Shown in pieces: positions 16,938 to 25,137 of a DNA stretch of 64,000 bases. Origin of the DNA: Halobacillus ihumii (lineage in GTDB: Bacteria; Bacillota; Bacilli; Bacillales; Halobacillaceae); NCBI RefSeq assembly GCF_902726645.1, contig NZ_CACVAO010000001.1, forward strand, positions 558,001 through 622,000, in the 5' to 3' direction. The notes beneath the pieces were generated by a model. It saw nothing but the letters and a program-made list of their open reading frames with translations, did not search any database and was not told where the DNA came from. The stretch's first letter is position 1. Each line of letters begins with the position of its first letter. The position numbers and the translations under genes were made by a program.

Positions 16938-18151
16938 TGTTTATCACCCCCTTTAAGCGCTGTTGTAATTGGAACCATATTTCCGTTTACCAAATACTCA
17001 CCCCCGCCTTGTCCTTCAGGTAATGGATTCTGATTTTCCTTATCTCGGATCTCATCAGCGTTCAACCAGCCGTTTTGACGAGCAATCGCATACGCTTCAT
17101 AACGACTTTTAATGTCGCCTCGTAACAACCCATCCACAAGAAATTCAGCGAAGTACTTTTTCTTCTCTTCCGGCCTAATCAATTGCATCTTAATAGCTTG
17201 TTCCCATCGAACGAGCCAAGGACGGATAGTGTGAACCACAAATTCAATGCCCTGGTGTTCAATATTGCTAAATGTAGCCTTCTCTAAATCTCCAATCATG
17301 TGAGGAGGTACACGGTAAATTCTAGAAATTTCAGTTGTTTGGAATTTCCTTGTTTCTAAGAATTGCGCATCTTCTGGCGGTATCCCTACCTGATGATATT
17401 TCAACCCCTGCTCTAAGATCATCAGTTTATGACTCTTGGATAATCCCGAATGGGCTTCCCTTGTATCCTCTTTGAAACGTTTAAACTGCTCATCATCCAA
17501 TTGACCAGGGTACTCAATAATTCCTCCGGGTGTGGCCCCTTCACCGAAGAATCGCGCACCAAACTCTTCCGTCGCTTTAGCAAGTCCGATCGCTTCTCGA
17601 TGCATACGAATGGGAGATTTACCAACAATCCCATCTCCTAATCCGGGAATATGAAATACTCGATGCCTGGGTAGCTTAAAGGACTTACCATCCGGTGTCA
17701 TCGTTGTATATTCCAACTGCTTTGAACGTGGATTTCTTTCAACAATCGTTTGTGCTGGGTTTAATGGCCACAAAGCAATAGTACGACCAGCTCCATCGAT
17801 TTCTTTTTCTGCAAATGCGTTTCCCCATGTTAATAGATGGTGTTGCATCAATTCACGAAAGGTAAATGCACTCATTTCTTCATTCGGCTGATCATGCAGC
17901 AGTGAATGCAGTTTATGATCTATTGCTTTCCCTTTACCTACTTCTTTTCTTTCGTACATAAACAGAGGTAAAGAAGCAATCGTTTCAAATATAACTTTTT
18001 GAGCTGCATATACCGCTGTACTGTTCATGGCATTCTCTTCATTGATGGAAACACCTGAATTTGTACGGGTTCCACCAAACATTCCAGATAACCATTCCGA
18101 AGGAGAACTTAATGTACTGGATTGATTCAATAACGTATTAAAAATCCCCAT
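16934..18151 (-). CDS. Portal protein, HK97 family
   Basis: 405 aa with the NSTAVYAAQKVIFETIASLPL opening, the VFHIPGLGDGIVGKSPI segment and a QTTEISRIYRVPPHMIGDLEKATFSN region typical of HK97-type portals. Twelve copies form the DNA entry vertex and bind the terminase. Confidence 0.93.
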   Translation of the reverse strand: MGIFNTLLNQSSTLSSPSEWLSGMFGGTRTNSGVSINEENAMNSTAVYAAQKVIFETIASLPLFMYERKEVGKGKAIDHKLHSLLHDQPNEEMSAFTFRELMQHHLLTWGNAFAEKEIDGAGRTIALWPLNPAQTIVERNPRSKQLEYTTMTPDGKSFKLPRHRVFHIPGLGDGIVGKSPIRMHREAIGLAKATEEFGARFFGEGATPGGIIEYPGQLDDEQFKRFKEDTREAHSGLSKSHKLMILEQGLKYHQVGIPPEDAQFLETRKFQTTEISRIYRVPPHMIGDLEKATFSNIEHQGIEFVVHTIRPWLVRWEQAIKMQLIRPEEKKKYFAEFLVDGLLRGDIKSRYEAYAIARQNGWLNADEIRDKENQNPLPEGQGGGEYLVNGNMVPITTALKGGDKQ

Positions 18152-18156
18152 AAAAT

Positions 18157-18336
18157 TTAATCACCGCCCTTCGGTTTGACCTTTTCGTTAGGAGTGTTCC
18201 TAGCCCCAAATAATCCAATTAAAAAAATCACCGTACCAATGATGACAAACATCAAGGGTGGTGATACGAGAAATAGGCCTATGCCCAATATAACAAGGCC
18301 TAAAATTATAAAAATATCCGATAAATCAGGCTTCAC
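18157..18336 (-). CDS. Small two-helix membrane protein between terminase and portal
   Basis: 59 aa with a GTG start overlapping the terminase stop (GTGA). Two hydrophobic stretches (FIILGLVILGIGLFLV and MFVIIGTVIFLIGLF) are followed by a basic tail. The four-base overlap with the upstream gene and a 5-bp gap to the portal gene support it. Function unknown; small membrane proteins at this spot occur in related phages. Confidence 0.75.
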   Translation of the reverse strand: MKPDLSDIFIILGLVILGIGLFLVSPPLMFVIIGTVIFLIGLFGARNTPNEKVKPKGGD

Positions 18337-19895
18337 AAAGTTCGCACCCCCCTAAATTTATAAACAGAGTCAGTGGATTCACCCATAACAATGGCAGTAG
18401 CCATCGCATTGATCATCGCCACAGTTATATCAATACGATCTCTCGATTTGTTCTTCATAGGCTTAATGTTTTCATTACCGTCTGTGGCAATAACAACATT
18501 TCCCCAGCACCAACGTGCTACCGGATTGACCTCATGAGTGAACTCTTCCTTTTTCATCAGTCGTTCAATTGCTTTCATAGAAGGGCTCATATTTTTCATA
18601 TTCTGTTGAATCTCAATGACTTCGACTCCCTCTTTCATCAATCTCTGACTCAACATCCGGCTATTCCATGGGTCAGTACCGAGCATTTGAAGATTATACT
18701 GCTTGCTAATATTAATCAATCTGGCTTCAACGAAGTCATAATCGACAACATCACCAGGAGTAGCAAACAAGTGCTTTTTGTTTACCCACTGATCATAAGG
18801 AACATGATCTCGTTTTACCCGTTCCCTCATGTTGTCTTCTGGTATCCATGCATCAAAAACCGCTCTCCACTCATCAATTCCTTTTTGAGGAGGAAATAAG
18901 TGACATGCAGCTGTGATATCGGTGGTACTTGATAAATCTAGACCCGTATAGCATTTTTTACCGACTAGATCAGATAAGTTCCATTTCCCGTCTGTTTTAT
19001 CCCATAACGTCAACGGTTGCCAGCCAACGCTCTTCAAAGATATCCACTGATTTAATCGTAACCATCTGAATAATCGCTCTGATTTCTCAGAGTTTCTAGC
19101 TGATACAGCCTCTTGCCTAACACTTTCTATGTTGATGGTGTGCCCTAAAGATGGATTAGATTGAAACCAGACCTCTTCGTCAAATATATCTGCGTCCTCT
19201 GGGGCATAGAACATCTTCACATACCATGTCGGATCCACCAATTCACCATCAAGTATTTTTCTTGCCTGTTCATGAATTTCCCAGCCGATAGAGTTTCGGT
19301 CTGGATCATCTCCTGCTGTCGTAATGACCCACCAAATAGGTTCTTTACGAGCTGCACCTGCACCAAACGTCATGACATCCCACAAATCTCTATTTGGTTG
19401 AGCATGAAGCTCATCAAAGATAACAACAGTAGGGTTAATCCCGTGTTTGGTGTACGCTTCAGCAGACAATACTTTCATGGTCGTTCCAGTTTCACGATTG
19501 ATGATTTCTTTTTTACTGTCTAAAACCTTAATTACACTTTCCAAGGCTTCATCTTGCTCAATCATGCCCTTAGCAGCTTTATAAACGAGCTCAGCTTGTT
19601 GACGGTCAGCAGCACAACAATAAATCTGCCCTCCAGGTGGATCGCAAACTAAATGATAAAGTGCTAATCCAGCAATCAACGAAGTCTTTCCATTTTTCTT
19701 CGGTACTTCAAGGTAGGAATATCGGTATTGCCTGTATCCAGATTCAGTAACCGTTCCGTAAACATCCCAAATGATTTCATATTGCCAGTCCAATAAAATA
19801 AACGGCTGACCATGAAAATCGTCAACCGCTTTTAGCATCTGTATAAATTCAATGGGTTCTAGAGCACGTTCTTTACTATGTGGCATTGTGACCAC
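18333..19895 (-). CDS. Terminase large subunit
   Basis: A 520-aa packaging motor. The ATPase domain has a deviant Walker A (VPKKNGKTSLIAGL) and Walker B with catalytic Glu (TVVIFDELHAQ). The nuclease domain shows the Asp-rich YTGLDLSSTTDITA motif and the later DRIDITVAMINAM acid. It translocates DNA into the prohead and cuts at cos. It overlaps the small subunit by 20 bp. Confidence 0.95.
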   Translation of the reverse strand: MVTMPHSKERALEPIEFIQMLKAVDDFHGQPFILLDWQYEIIWDVYGTVTESGYRQYRYSYLEVPKKNGKTSLIAGLALYHLVCDPPGGQIYCCAADRQQAELVYKAAKGMIEQDEALESVIKVLDSKKEIINRETGTTMKVLSAEAYTKHGINPTVVIFDELHAQPNRDLWDVMTFGAGAARKEPIWWVITTAGDDPDRNSIGWEIHEQARKILDGELVDPTWYVKMFYAPEDADIFDEEVWFQSNPSLGHTINIESVRQEAVSARNSEKSERLFRWLRLNQWISLKSVGWQPLTLWDKTDGKWNLSDLVGKKCYTGLDLSSTTDITAACHLFPPQKGIDEWRAVFDAWIPEDNMRERVKRDHVPYDQWVNKKHLFATPGDVVDYDFVEARLINISKQYNLQMLGTDPWNSRMLSQRLMKEGVEVIEIQQNMKNMSPSMKAIERLMKKEEFTHEVNPVARWCWGNVVIATDGNENIKPMKNKSRDRIDITVAMINAMATAIVMGESTDSVYKFRGVRTL

Positions 19896-20412
19896 CAGAA
19901 CGTTTATTCATAAATTGAGCCATCGGTGATTTCTTACTATCATCTTCTGGAGGAGATTTTGGAATGGCTTTTACTCTTGCTGTAGGATTCAAAAATAATC
20001 GATCTTCAATTTTCAGGAGCATGTCCCGGATCTGATTTAATTTCGTAGTCGAATTATGAATAGTTTTATAAATGCCTATTTCTTCCTCGATGCTTTCAAC
20101 ATCTTCTAACTTTTCTGTCAGCGAATCAATCTGTTTAGAGTAACTGAGCTCCTGGCTGACCATGTTGCAATATCGATTAATAATTCGTTCATCTAGTCCA
20201 TCTATATACTCGATATGCTTATACAATTTTTTAAGCCTGAGAAATTCCTTGTGAGCAACAGGGTCAGATTTTACGACAGGAGATTCTTTAAATTTAATCC
20301 CTGTATAAAGCGATTGTTCCACTTTTTCCCGATGATCCAATTCTTTTTTTGTTCGATGGCTCTTTCCTTCCATTTTCACAAGTTGAACCGGTTTGCTCGA
20401 TCTGCCTGCCAT
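19876..20412 (-). CDS. Terminase small subunit, P27 family
   Basis: 178 aa, helical and charged, with HKEFLRLKKLYKHIEYIDGLDERIINRYCNM matching the P27-type small terminase and a polar C-terminal tail. It recognises the packaging site. The flanking HNH gene and intergenic DNA point to a cos-type phage. Confidence 0.88.
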   Translation of the reverse strand: MAGRSSKPVQLVKMEGKSHRTKKELDHREKVEQSLYTGIKFKESPVVKSDPVAHKEFLRLKKLYKHIEYIDGLDERIINRYCNMVSQELSYSKQIDSLTEKLEDVESIEEEIGIYKTIHNSTTKLNQIRDMLLKIEDRLFLNPTARVKAIPKSPPEDDSKKSPMAQFMNKRSGGHNAT

Positions 20413-20630
20413 AAAATCACCCCCTTTAAAAATATTTCATTTTGGGAAAAAAACTCACGCGAAGGTGCCCCCACGGTCTGTAAAGAAATTACAGTAGGTA
20501 TTTAGACCCCCTACCCCTTCTACAACCATTGTTTTTACATTTATTTACCAAATAAAAGTAGGAAAACGAAACAAAAAGAGAAGAAAAACACATTAAAACT
20601 TGCTTAGAAACGTTTATGTTTACTCTTACA
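20413..20630. other. Gene-less region with candidate cos site
   Basis: 218 bp without a credible gene. It contains C-tracts GGTGCCCCCACGG (20464-20476) and GACCCCCTACCCC (20505-20517), separated by A+T-rich DNA. In HK97-like phages the cos site lies between the HNH gene and terS. The exact cut cannot be read from sequence alone. Confidence 0.4.
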
Positions 20631-20972
20631 TTACAATCCTTTAGCTGTCTTACGACTGTGACATGGCTTACATAGGGCTTGATGGTTACTTGGTTCCCAG
20701 AACAGTTCACTGTCACCACGATGAGGACGGATATGGTCCACCTCGGTAGCAGGTACCAGTTGACCATGGGACCTACAGTGTTTACACAGTGGGTTGCTTC
20801 TCAAGAATACTTCTCTATACTTTCTCCACCTGTTGTCATAACCACGACGGTAAGCACTCTCTCTAAATTGATCATGTGTGTTACCTGATCCCTTATGCTC
20901 CTCACAGTAAGTTGTTGCAGTTAAGGTATTGCAACCTGGCTCACCACAAGGTCGGCTCGGTCTACGTGGCAT
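20631..20972 (-). CDS. HNH endonuclease
   Basis: 113 aa with zinc-binding cysteines (CKHC, CKPC) and the beta-beta-alpha metal core VDHIRPHRGD...NHQALCKPCHSRKT. An extra N-terminal Cys/His cluster (CGEPGCN, YCEEHKG) is present. HNH proteins next to terminase assist specific cos cleavage in HK97-like phages. Confidence 0.92.
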   Translation of the reverse strand: MPRRPSRPCGEPGCNTLTATTYCEEHKGSGNTHDQFRESAYRRGYDNRWRKYREVFLRSNPLCKHCRSHGQLVPATEVDHIRPHRGDSELFWEPSNHQALCKPCHSRKTAKGL

Positions 20973-21225
20973 GGTGGTTCTCCTGGATGGAGGTATCTGG
21001 ATGAAGACCCCGGTGCCTTTCTTCTTTCCACCGGCGGTCTAATTCATTAACTTGTTCTCTCACTTCACTGATCTCACCGATGATCTCTCGACACCTGGCA
21101 ACACATTTTCTCTTCTCACCCGGTAGCATATCTTTAGTGGGGAGGGTCTTTCTGTAAAGAGCCCATAGGTCTTGTTGTTTCTTGATGCCATCTCTAATTT
21201 GTTCAAGTTTACTCACGACAATCAC
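20962..21225 (-). CDS. Phage protein of unknown function, helical
   Basis: 87 aa, charged, mostly helical, with two Cys (CVARCREI). It overlaps the HNH start by 11 bp and starts at GTG. No recognised domain; it belongs to the packaging-proximal operon. Confidence 0.6.
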   Translation of the reverse strand: MIVVSKLEQIRDGIKKQQDLWALYRKTLPTKDMLPGEKRKCVARCREIIGEISEVREQVNELDRRWKEERHRGLHPDTSIQENHHAT

Positions 21226-21553
21226 AGGACCTGCACCTTGCTGAAGAATCTAATTCCTCGTCATCTGCAAGTAAAACAACCTTAGTCATAACATCACCAC
21301 ATTCAGGACATTCTTTGTTATAAGTCAAGCCGGATTTGCTACGCACATCCTCAAACTCTCTCAATGCACCAGTAGCCTTCTTCGCTTCACGTTGTACTGC
21401 TTTCAATCCTGTAAGTGCATCGGAACAATCTACGTCAATGCTGAGTTTGCCAGCACTTTTCTTCTTCGGAGTAACAGGTCTCCGTGGTGGTGTTTCTGTC
21501 ATACTCGGTTTATCAATACTTCTTTTACCTTCGCTCGACTTATAGCCAGCCAT
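21209..21553 (-). CDS. Phage protein with C-terminal zinc-ribbon-like cysteines
   Basis: 114 aa from the ATG eight bases after AAAGGGAG. The N-terminus is basic and Pro-rich; the C-terminus has CPECGDVMTKVVLL and CRSCDCRE, a probable four-Cys zinc ribbon. A middle segment reads LSIDVDCSDALTGLKAVQREAKKATGALREFE, similar to repeats in some tape-measure N-termini. Function unknown. Confidence 0.6.
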   Translation of the reverse strand: MAGYKSSEGKRSIDKPSMTETPPRRPVTPKKKSAGKLSIDVDCSDALTGLKAVQREAKKATGALREFEDVRSKSGLTYNKECPECGDVMTKVVLLADDEELDSSARCRSCDCRE

Positions 21554-21697
21554 GATCAACACTCCCTTTATATTTGTTTATCTCCATGCACTCCCGCCCC
21601 TGTGCTTTCTCCTATGGCCGACATCACTCGCTTACTTCGCTACGCAGCTACTAACCATAATCTTAGTGGAGATACATTACCCTTATATCCATAACGA

Positions 21698-21856
21698 TTA
21701 AGCTGTTTCCCTAACTAACATGTTCCTATCTCTTAAGATGGCAAGCACTCTCCACATCACTTTAGGATTACCGGACTCAATACGATCAATGCTACCCTTC
21801 TTCACAAAAGCAACAGTCATAACTCCATCGCAATCTCCTATGATGTGAACCTGCAA
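21698..21856 (-). CDS. Small phage protein (52 aa), TTG start
   Basis: The TTG start follows GGGTGGGAG. The product (QVHIIGDCDGVMTVAFVKKGSI) looks like a compact alpha/beta protein with no obvious family. It is the first gene after the tRNA. Confidence rests on the ribosome binding site and sensible composition. Confidence 0.5.
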   Translation of the reverse strand: MQVHIIGDCDGVMTVAFVKKGSIDRIESGNPKVMWRVLAILRDRNMLVRETA

Positions 21857-21891
21857 TACTCCCACCCTCTTATTTATTATTTTTGTATCAG

Positions 21892-21965
21892 CACCCTTGG
21901 CAGGAGTCGAACCTGCAACCGTGAGAATAGAAATCTCATGCTCTTTCCAGTTGAGCTACAAGGAC
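21892..21965 (-). tRNA. tRNA-Arg (anticodon UCU)
   Basis: A complete cloverleaf: acceptor GTCCTTG/CAAGGGT, with G-U pairs at its two outermost positions, D stem GCTC/GAGC, anticodon stem TGAGA/TCTCA with loop TTTCTAT, T stem GCAGG/CCTGC with loop TTCGACT, and discriminator G. CCA is not encoded. The anticodon UCU reads AGA/AGG. The gene lies inside the prophage and is probably phage-borne to supply a rarer host codon. Confidence 0.9.
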
Positions 21966-21967
21966 AT

Positions 21968-22009
21968 AAAAAGAGTCACTCACTACATCAGGCAATGTAA
22001 TGAGTGACT
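21968..22009 (-). terminator. Strong intrinsic terminator immediately before tRNA-Arg
   Basis: Minus-strand stem AGTCACTCA/TGAGTGACT, extended by a nearly perfect inner stem, then CTTTTTA. The tRNA 5' end is only 2 bp past the T run, so the tRNA and late genes downstream depend on read-through or antitermination. Confidence 0.8.
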
Positions 22010-22202
22010 ATGCAAACGATGTAGCCACCACCTGGACCTAGTAAACAGATGGTGACCGTGCGTCGCGGCTTTTCCATGCCAACGACTAGACTTAAGATTG
22101 GTAGATCAACCAATGCTGACAGCTTTCCACACTATCAGCTGAAACAAGTCAACGTGGTTATACCAACACCGACGGGTAAATCGATGTGGTTAATTCTTTC
22201 AT
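21968..22202 (-). ncRNA. Candidate structured phage RNA, copy 1
   Basis: An extended -10 promoter (TGTTATGAT, 22209-22217) precedes about 235 nt without an ORF that ends at the terminator. By hand it folds into successive hairpins: ACCACATCGA/TCGGTGTTGGT, GTTGA/TCAGC with loop CTTGTT, GCTGATAG/CTGTCAGC, ATTGGT/ACCAAT, GTCG..GGC/GCC..CGAC and CACCATCT/AGGTGGTG. Several stems need G-U pairs that exist only on the minus strand. It shares GACTTGTTTCA context with a second copy near 32.8 kb. No known family is recognised. Confidence 0.55.
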
Positions 22203-22270
22203 ACTAGAATCATAACACCTTTTTAGTGAAATGTTCTGCCAAGAATCTGCCATCATCCTGCCATGAAAAT

Positions 22271-22444
22271 TCAATCGTACTTTTCATTTTTGAGTTCATT
22301 TAGTCCAAAAATGAAAAAAGCCCACGCTGTCACCAAATAAGCAAATATCCGACTTATTGGAGATAGTTCAACATCAAAAACCGCATAAGCAATCGTGTTA
22401 AATATCCAAAGGGCTGCTGCTACAAAATAAATAACTGCAATCAT
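22271..22444 (-). CDS. Small two-span membrane protein
   Basis: 57 aa with AAGGAGGG before the ATG. Two hydrophobic helices (VIYFVAAALWIFNTIAYAVF and IFAYLVTAWAFFIFGL) flank a short polar turn, with a charged C-terminus. Unknown function; a typical small prophage membrane protein. Confidence 0.75.
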   Translation of the reverse strand: MIAVIYFVAAALWIFNTIAYAVFDVELSPISRIFAYLVTAWAFFIFGLNELKNEKYD

Positions 22445-22460
22445 ATTCTACCCTCCTTGA

Positions 22461-22862
22461 TTATTTATTACCAAAATATCTTTCTGCGATTTCTCTGCCG
22501 AATCCGACACCTCTCATATAGCCTTTCTCCCATTCTGTGTTATCCATATGGTTCATGGTGCATGTTTGGGTATAACAGGTGTAATGAAATTTGTTCAACG
22601 CCTTCTGCTGTTGTTCAAATTGATTCTGCAAAGCATAACGTTCATCTTCCCATCCGTTATTAACAAGCATTATCTTAGCTTCTAATTGCTGTTGTAAGGA
22701 TTCAACTTTTTCAGCTTGCTCGATAAGCCAGTCTGTATGCTTTTTGGTGAATAACTCCCCTAAAATATCACCTAACTCCATGCGTATGTCGCCTTCCTCA
22801 GATACTTTGATCGCTTTGTTGTGTATTTCCTTAATAGCTTCTAAACGTTTCAGATCAATCAT
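22461..22862 (-). CDS. Phage protein of unknown function, coiled coil
   Basis: 133 aa, helical, with a coiled coil around residues 47-85 (QLEAKIMLVNNGWEDERYALQNQFEQQQKA broken by Gly). No recognised domain. It overlaps the upstream gene's stop by 1 bp. Confidence 0.65.
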   Translation of the reverse strand: MIDLKRLEAIKEIHNKAIKVSEEGDIRMELGDILGELFTKKHTDWLIEQAEKVESLQQQLEAKIMLVNNGWEDERYALQNQFEQQQKALNKFHYTCYTQTCTMNHMDNTEWEKGYMRGVGFGREIAERYFGNK

Positions 22863-23143
22863 TAGAATCCTCTCCTTTTTTCGAAACTTACTTCTTTAAT
22901 CCAATTATCAAATTCTCTTTGTGTCATGTTGTTTGGCAGAAATCTTTCAATCACTTCTGGAAATGGCCTCAACCAAACCTCTAATACTTCTTCTCCAACT
23001 TCTCTTTTACTAACTGTCCCAGTAATATTGTTCAAGTAATCTTCCTTTGTCATATTCCAATGTGTGGGACAGTCCACCACCGTAGAAAATCTACAATATA
23101 ATCCATTGGGTTGTTGAGCTATAAATGCACCCAATGTTTTCAC
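22862..23143 (-). CDS. Phage protein of unknown function
   Basis: 93 aa, mixed alpha/beta, beginning KTLGAFIAQQPNGLYCRFSTVVDCPTHWNMT. The pattern recurs in small early proteins of Bacillus phages but I cannot name a family. It is coupled to the downstream gene. Confidence 0.65.
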   Translation of the reverse strand: MKTLGAFIAQQPNGLYCRFSTVVDCPTHWNMTKEDYLNNITGTVSKREVGEEVLEVWLRPFPEVIERFLPNNMTQREFDNWIKEVSFEKRRGF

Positions 23144-23196
23144 CTCCTTTGTATTTTGGCTAGTTCAACCATCACAGGTTGTAACGTGATAGTTCA

Positions 23197-23394
23197 TTAA
23201 TCGAATTCTGGTTCCATGCAATCAACGCATAACCTTCTGTGTTCTCCGCAATCTTCGCAAGGCTTTGTTTTACTCGCACCATATTCACAACCCATATGAT
23301 ACGGGGTTACAGTTCCATTCTTCTCCAGCCTTGCCACTTGAGTAAAATCCAAAGGTACTTCTCTGTTACATACACCGCACATTCTTTCACGCAT
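23197..23394 (-). CDS. Small zinc-finger-like phage protein
   Basis: 65 aa with three CxxC-type pairs (CGVCNR, CEDCGEH, CVDC) and further His/Cys, so probably zinc-binding and DNA- or protein-binding. No family assigned. Confidence 0.65.
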   Translation of the reverse strand: MRERMCGVCNREVPLDFTQVARLEKNGTVTPYHMGCEYGASKTKPCEDCGEHRRLCVDCMEPEFD

Positions 23395-23566
23395 TTATAT
23401 CTTCCTTTCTATCGTTTTTTAGTAAGTGAGTTCACTACAATACATATTCTGTTGCACTGGTCTAAACGCTGAAAGCGTTGATGCTGTTACGTTTAAAGCA
23501 TTTTATAAACTGAGCGCACTCCTAGCATTTTTATAGTGCGCTCATAAGAAAATAAAAAGAAAAAGG
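23395..23566. other. Gene-less gap with two hairpins
   Basis: Holds AACGCT-GAA-AGCGTT (23465-23479) and a 10-bp inverted repeat TGAGCGCACT/AGTGCGCTCA with a 14-nt loop (23511-23544). Neither has a clear T run on either strand. It separates the recombinase/ArpU block from the next genes and may hold a late promoter or a recombinase site. Confidence 0.5.
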
Positions 23567-24109
23567 CTAGATTCGATATTTATCCATAGCCTTATCTAAT
23601 GAATCCTGGTTGATGCCGATGTACCTTAGCGTGATCTCTTGGCTTGTGTGATTGAATAGTTCCTGCAGCAAGGCAATGTCCTTCGTCTGTTTATAGAAGT
23701 GATAACCGAAGGTTTTCCTTAGTGTGTGTGTGCCGATCTCAGATAAGCCTACATACTCTGCAGCTTCCCTTAAGATACGATAGGCTGTTGATCTGACAAT
23801 AGGCTTGTTGTGTCCCTGTCGGCTCCTGATCAAGTATTCCTCATCGTTCAGTGACTTCACATAAAGCATTAGATCATTACGCACGTAACCAGGTATCTTG
23901 ACGCGTTTTCTTTTCCGTGTCTTGGTTTCTTTGATGTCTACATGAGTACGTAGCAGGTTTTCCTTCTTCAGCTGCAGAATATCTGATATACGGAGCCCTG
24001 TTGCTATCCCTAACAGAAACAGGGCATAGTTCCTTTCATTCTTTTGCCGTAAGTACTCCTTCATCTTTTCAACCTTTACTGGATCTCGTATGGGCTCAAC
24101 GAAGTTCAT
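23567..24109 (-). CDS. Catalytic-domain-only tyrosine recombinase
   Basis: 180 aa covering only the catalytic domain of the XerC/D-integrase family: Arg in GIATGLRISDILQL, HTLRKTFGYHF box, His in LLQELFNHTS and Tyr in EITLRYIGI. The N-terminal DNA-binding domains of a full integrase are absent. It is distinct from the integrase at 34.5 kb and is coupled to arpU. Similar short recombinases sit next to late regulators in many Firmicute phages; their substrate is not established. Confidence 0.85.
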   Translation of the reverse strand: MNFVEPIRDPVKVEKMKEYLRQKNERNYALFLLGIATGLRISDILQLKKENLLRTHVDIKETKTRKRKRVKIPGYVRNDLMLYVKSLNDEEYLIRSRQGHNKPIVRSTAYRILREAAEYVGLSEIGTHTLRKTFGYHFYKQTKDIALLQELFNHTSQEITLRYIGINQDSLDKAMDKYRI

Positions 24110-24561
24110 GCCTCTTTCACCTCCTTCTCATAAACTTCGATACGGAGCACAAAGGCCAGTTTGTAAATGGCTCTAGCCTTTAATCGGTAGTAATGACGTT
24201 CACTGTATCCCAGTTCGTTGTACGCCATGTAATCTAAGATGTCTTCGTGCTCCATGTACCTCTTAACGATCACGGACCGTTCCTTAAAGGGAAGACGGTT
24301 CACGGCATTTCTGATTCTATTCATGTATATCTGTTGCTCTTTCTCCAAGTCCATACGTTGAATTGCTGCACTTTCAGTGGAAGAATGGAATTGATTATTA
24401 TTAGATGGTGGTGTGATCTTAAATTTTGCTGTGATTTGTGGTGTGAATTCGGACGGATCCATAAGCATGTACATCTGATATTTTTCTAGTGCAGCTTCAA
24501 CGGCATCCTTTGTTTCATCACGATCAATCTTTGGAAGCTTAAAGTTTAGTTGATTTGTCAT
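24106..24561 (-). CDS. ArpU-family late transcription regulator
   Basis: 151 aa with the family layout: N-terminal KLPKIDRDETKDAVEAALEKYQMY, a polar linker, and a sigma-70 region-4-like C-terminal domain (NRLPFKERSVIVKRYM...YSERHYYRLKARAIYKLA). ArpU proteins are thought to switch on packaging and structural genes. It lies between early and late modules, as expected. Confidence 0.88.
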   Translation of the reverse strand: MTNQLNFKLPKIDRDETKDAVEAALEKYQMYMLMDPSEFTPQITAKFKITPPSNNNQFHSSTESAAIQRMDLEKEQQIYMNRIRNAVNRLPFKERSVIVKRYMEHEDILDYMAYNELGYSERHYYRLKARAIYKLAFVLRIEVYEKEVKEA

Positions 24562-24694
24562 TCTTCCATCTCACCTCATCAAATAGTTGTTTGAGATATT
24601 CACTTGGCTGAATTGCTTTGGTTACACCAGCACGTTTATCTCGTCTGGCCTTATCAACTTTCCATTGCATGTCATAGGTCTGCTTTCTTGCCAT
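24539..24694 (-). CDS. Small basic phage protein (51 aa)
   Basis: ATG start at 24694; the 3' end overlaps arpU by 23 bp and the 5' end overlaps the upstream gene. The sequence is charged (QWKVDKARRDKRAGVTK). Overlap packing supports reality; function unknown. Confidence 0.55.
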   Translation of the reverse strand: MARKQTYDMQWKVDKARRDKRAGVTKAIQPSEYLKQLFDEVRWKNDKSTKL

Positions 24695-24863
24695 TTTGTT
24701 TCACCACCCACCTATATAGGAGATACAGTGGCCAAAGAAACACCATGGCGATCAGAATAAACATATAGAAGTTCTCTTCCTCTTCCGTTTCATGTTGTGG
24801 ATCGTCTTCAAGGAAACACAGCGCTAACCCAATGATTAGGTAAATCACAATTCCGACCATCAC
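24672..24863 (-). CDS. Small membrane protein
   Basis: 63 aa with two hydrophobic helices (VGIVIYLIIGLALCF and FYMFILIAMVFLWPLYLLYRW) around an acidic loop, preceded by AGAAAGGAG. It starts just past an intrinsic terminator, so it may open a new transcription unit. Unknown function. Confidence 0.65.
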   Translation of the reverse strand: MMVGIVIYLIIGLALCFLEDDPQHETEEEENFYMFILIAMVFLWPLYLLYRWVVKQNGKKADL

Positions 24864-24881
24864 ATACGCTCCTTTCTAATA

Positions 24882-24931
24882 AAAAAGAGCACCAACTACA
24901 GCTGCACTTGCAGCTTGTAATCAGTGCCCTG
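24882..24931 (-). terminator. Intrinsic terminator within the early operon
   Basis: On the minus strand GGGCAC...GTGCTC encloses a second stem ACAAGCTGCA/TGCAGCTGT, and TTTTTT follows. Same-strand genes, including arpU, lie downstream, so it would block arpU expression unless transcription reads through. Confidence 0.75.
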
Positions 24932-24974
24932 GTTGTTCCAGTAGCTTATTTGATTAGCCTTATCTTCGAAATGT

Positions 24975-25100
24975 TCAAAGGATATATCTTTCTACAAACC
25001 AATTATAAAAGTCGCTTAAGGATTCATAGGTTTCTTGTTTGTCGTTATCCAGTGCTTCTTCTCTTCTTTGGTTCAATTCATCAATGACTTCTGCTTTCAA
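24975..25100 (-). CDS. Small phage protein (41 aa), TTG start
   Basis: TTG start after AAAGGGGTGGGCGGAA. The acidic, helical product ends SLSDFYNWFVERYIL. Reality is supported only by the ribosome binding site and position in a dense operon. Confidence 0.4.
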   Translation of the reverse strand: MKAEVIDELNQRREEALDNDKQETYESLSDFYNWFVERYIL

Positions 25101-25137
25101 TTCCGCCCACCCCTTTTCTAAATGAGTCACTCATCTA

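Noticed and set aside
20489..20767. 92-aa minus-strand ORF overlapping the HNH gene
   Set aside because: Out of frame with the conserved HNH motifs and extends into the candidate cos region.
21968..22202. Hammerhead ribozyme or tmRNA fragment
   Set aside because: A CUGAUA...GAAA run resembles part of a hammerhead core but the invariant CUGANGA and cleavage site are absent; no tmRNA acceptor or tag reading frame is present.
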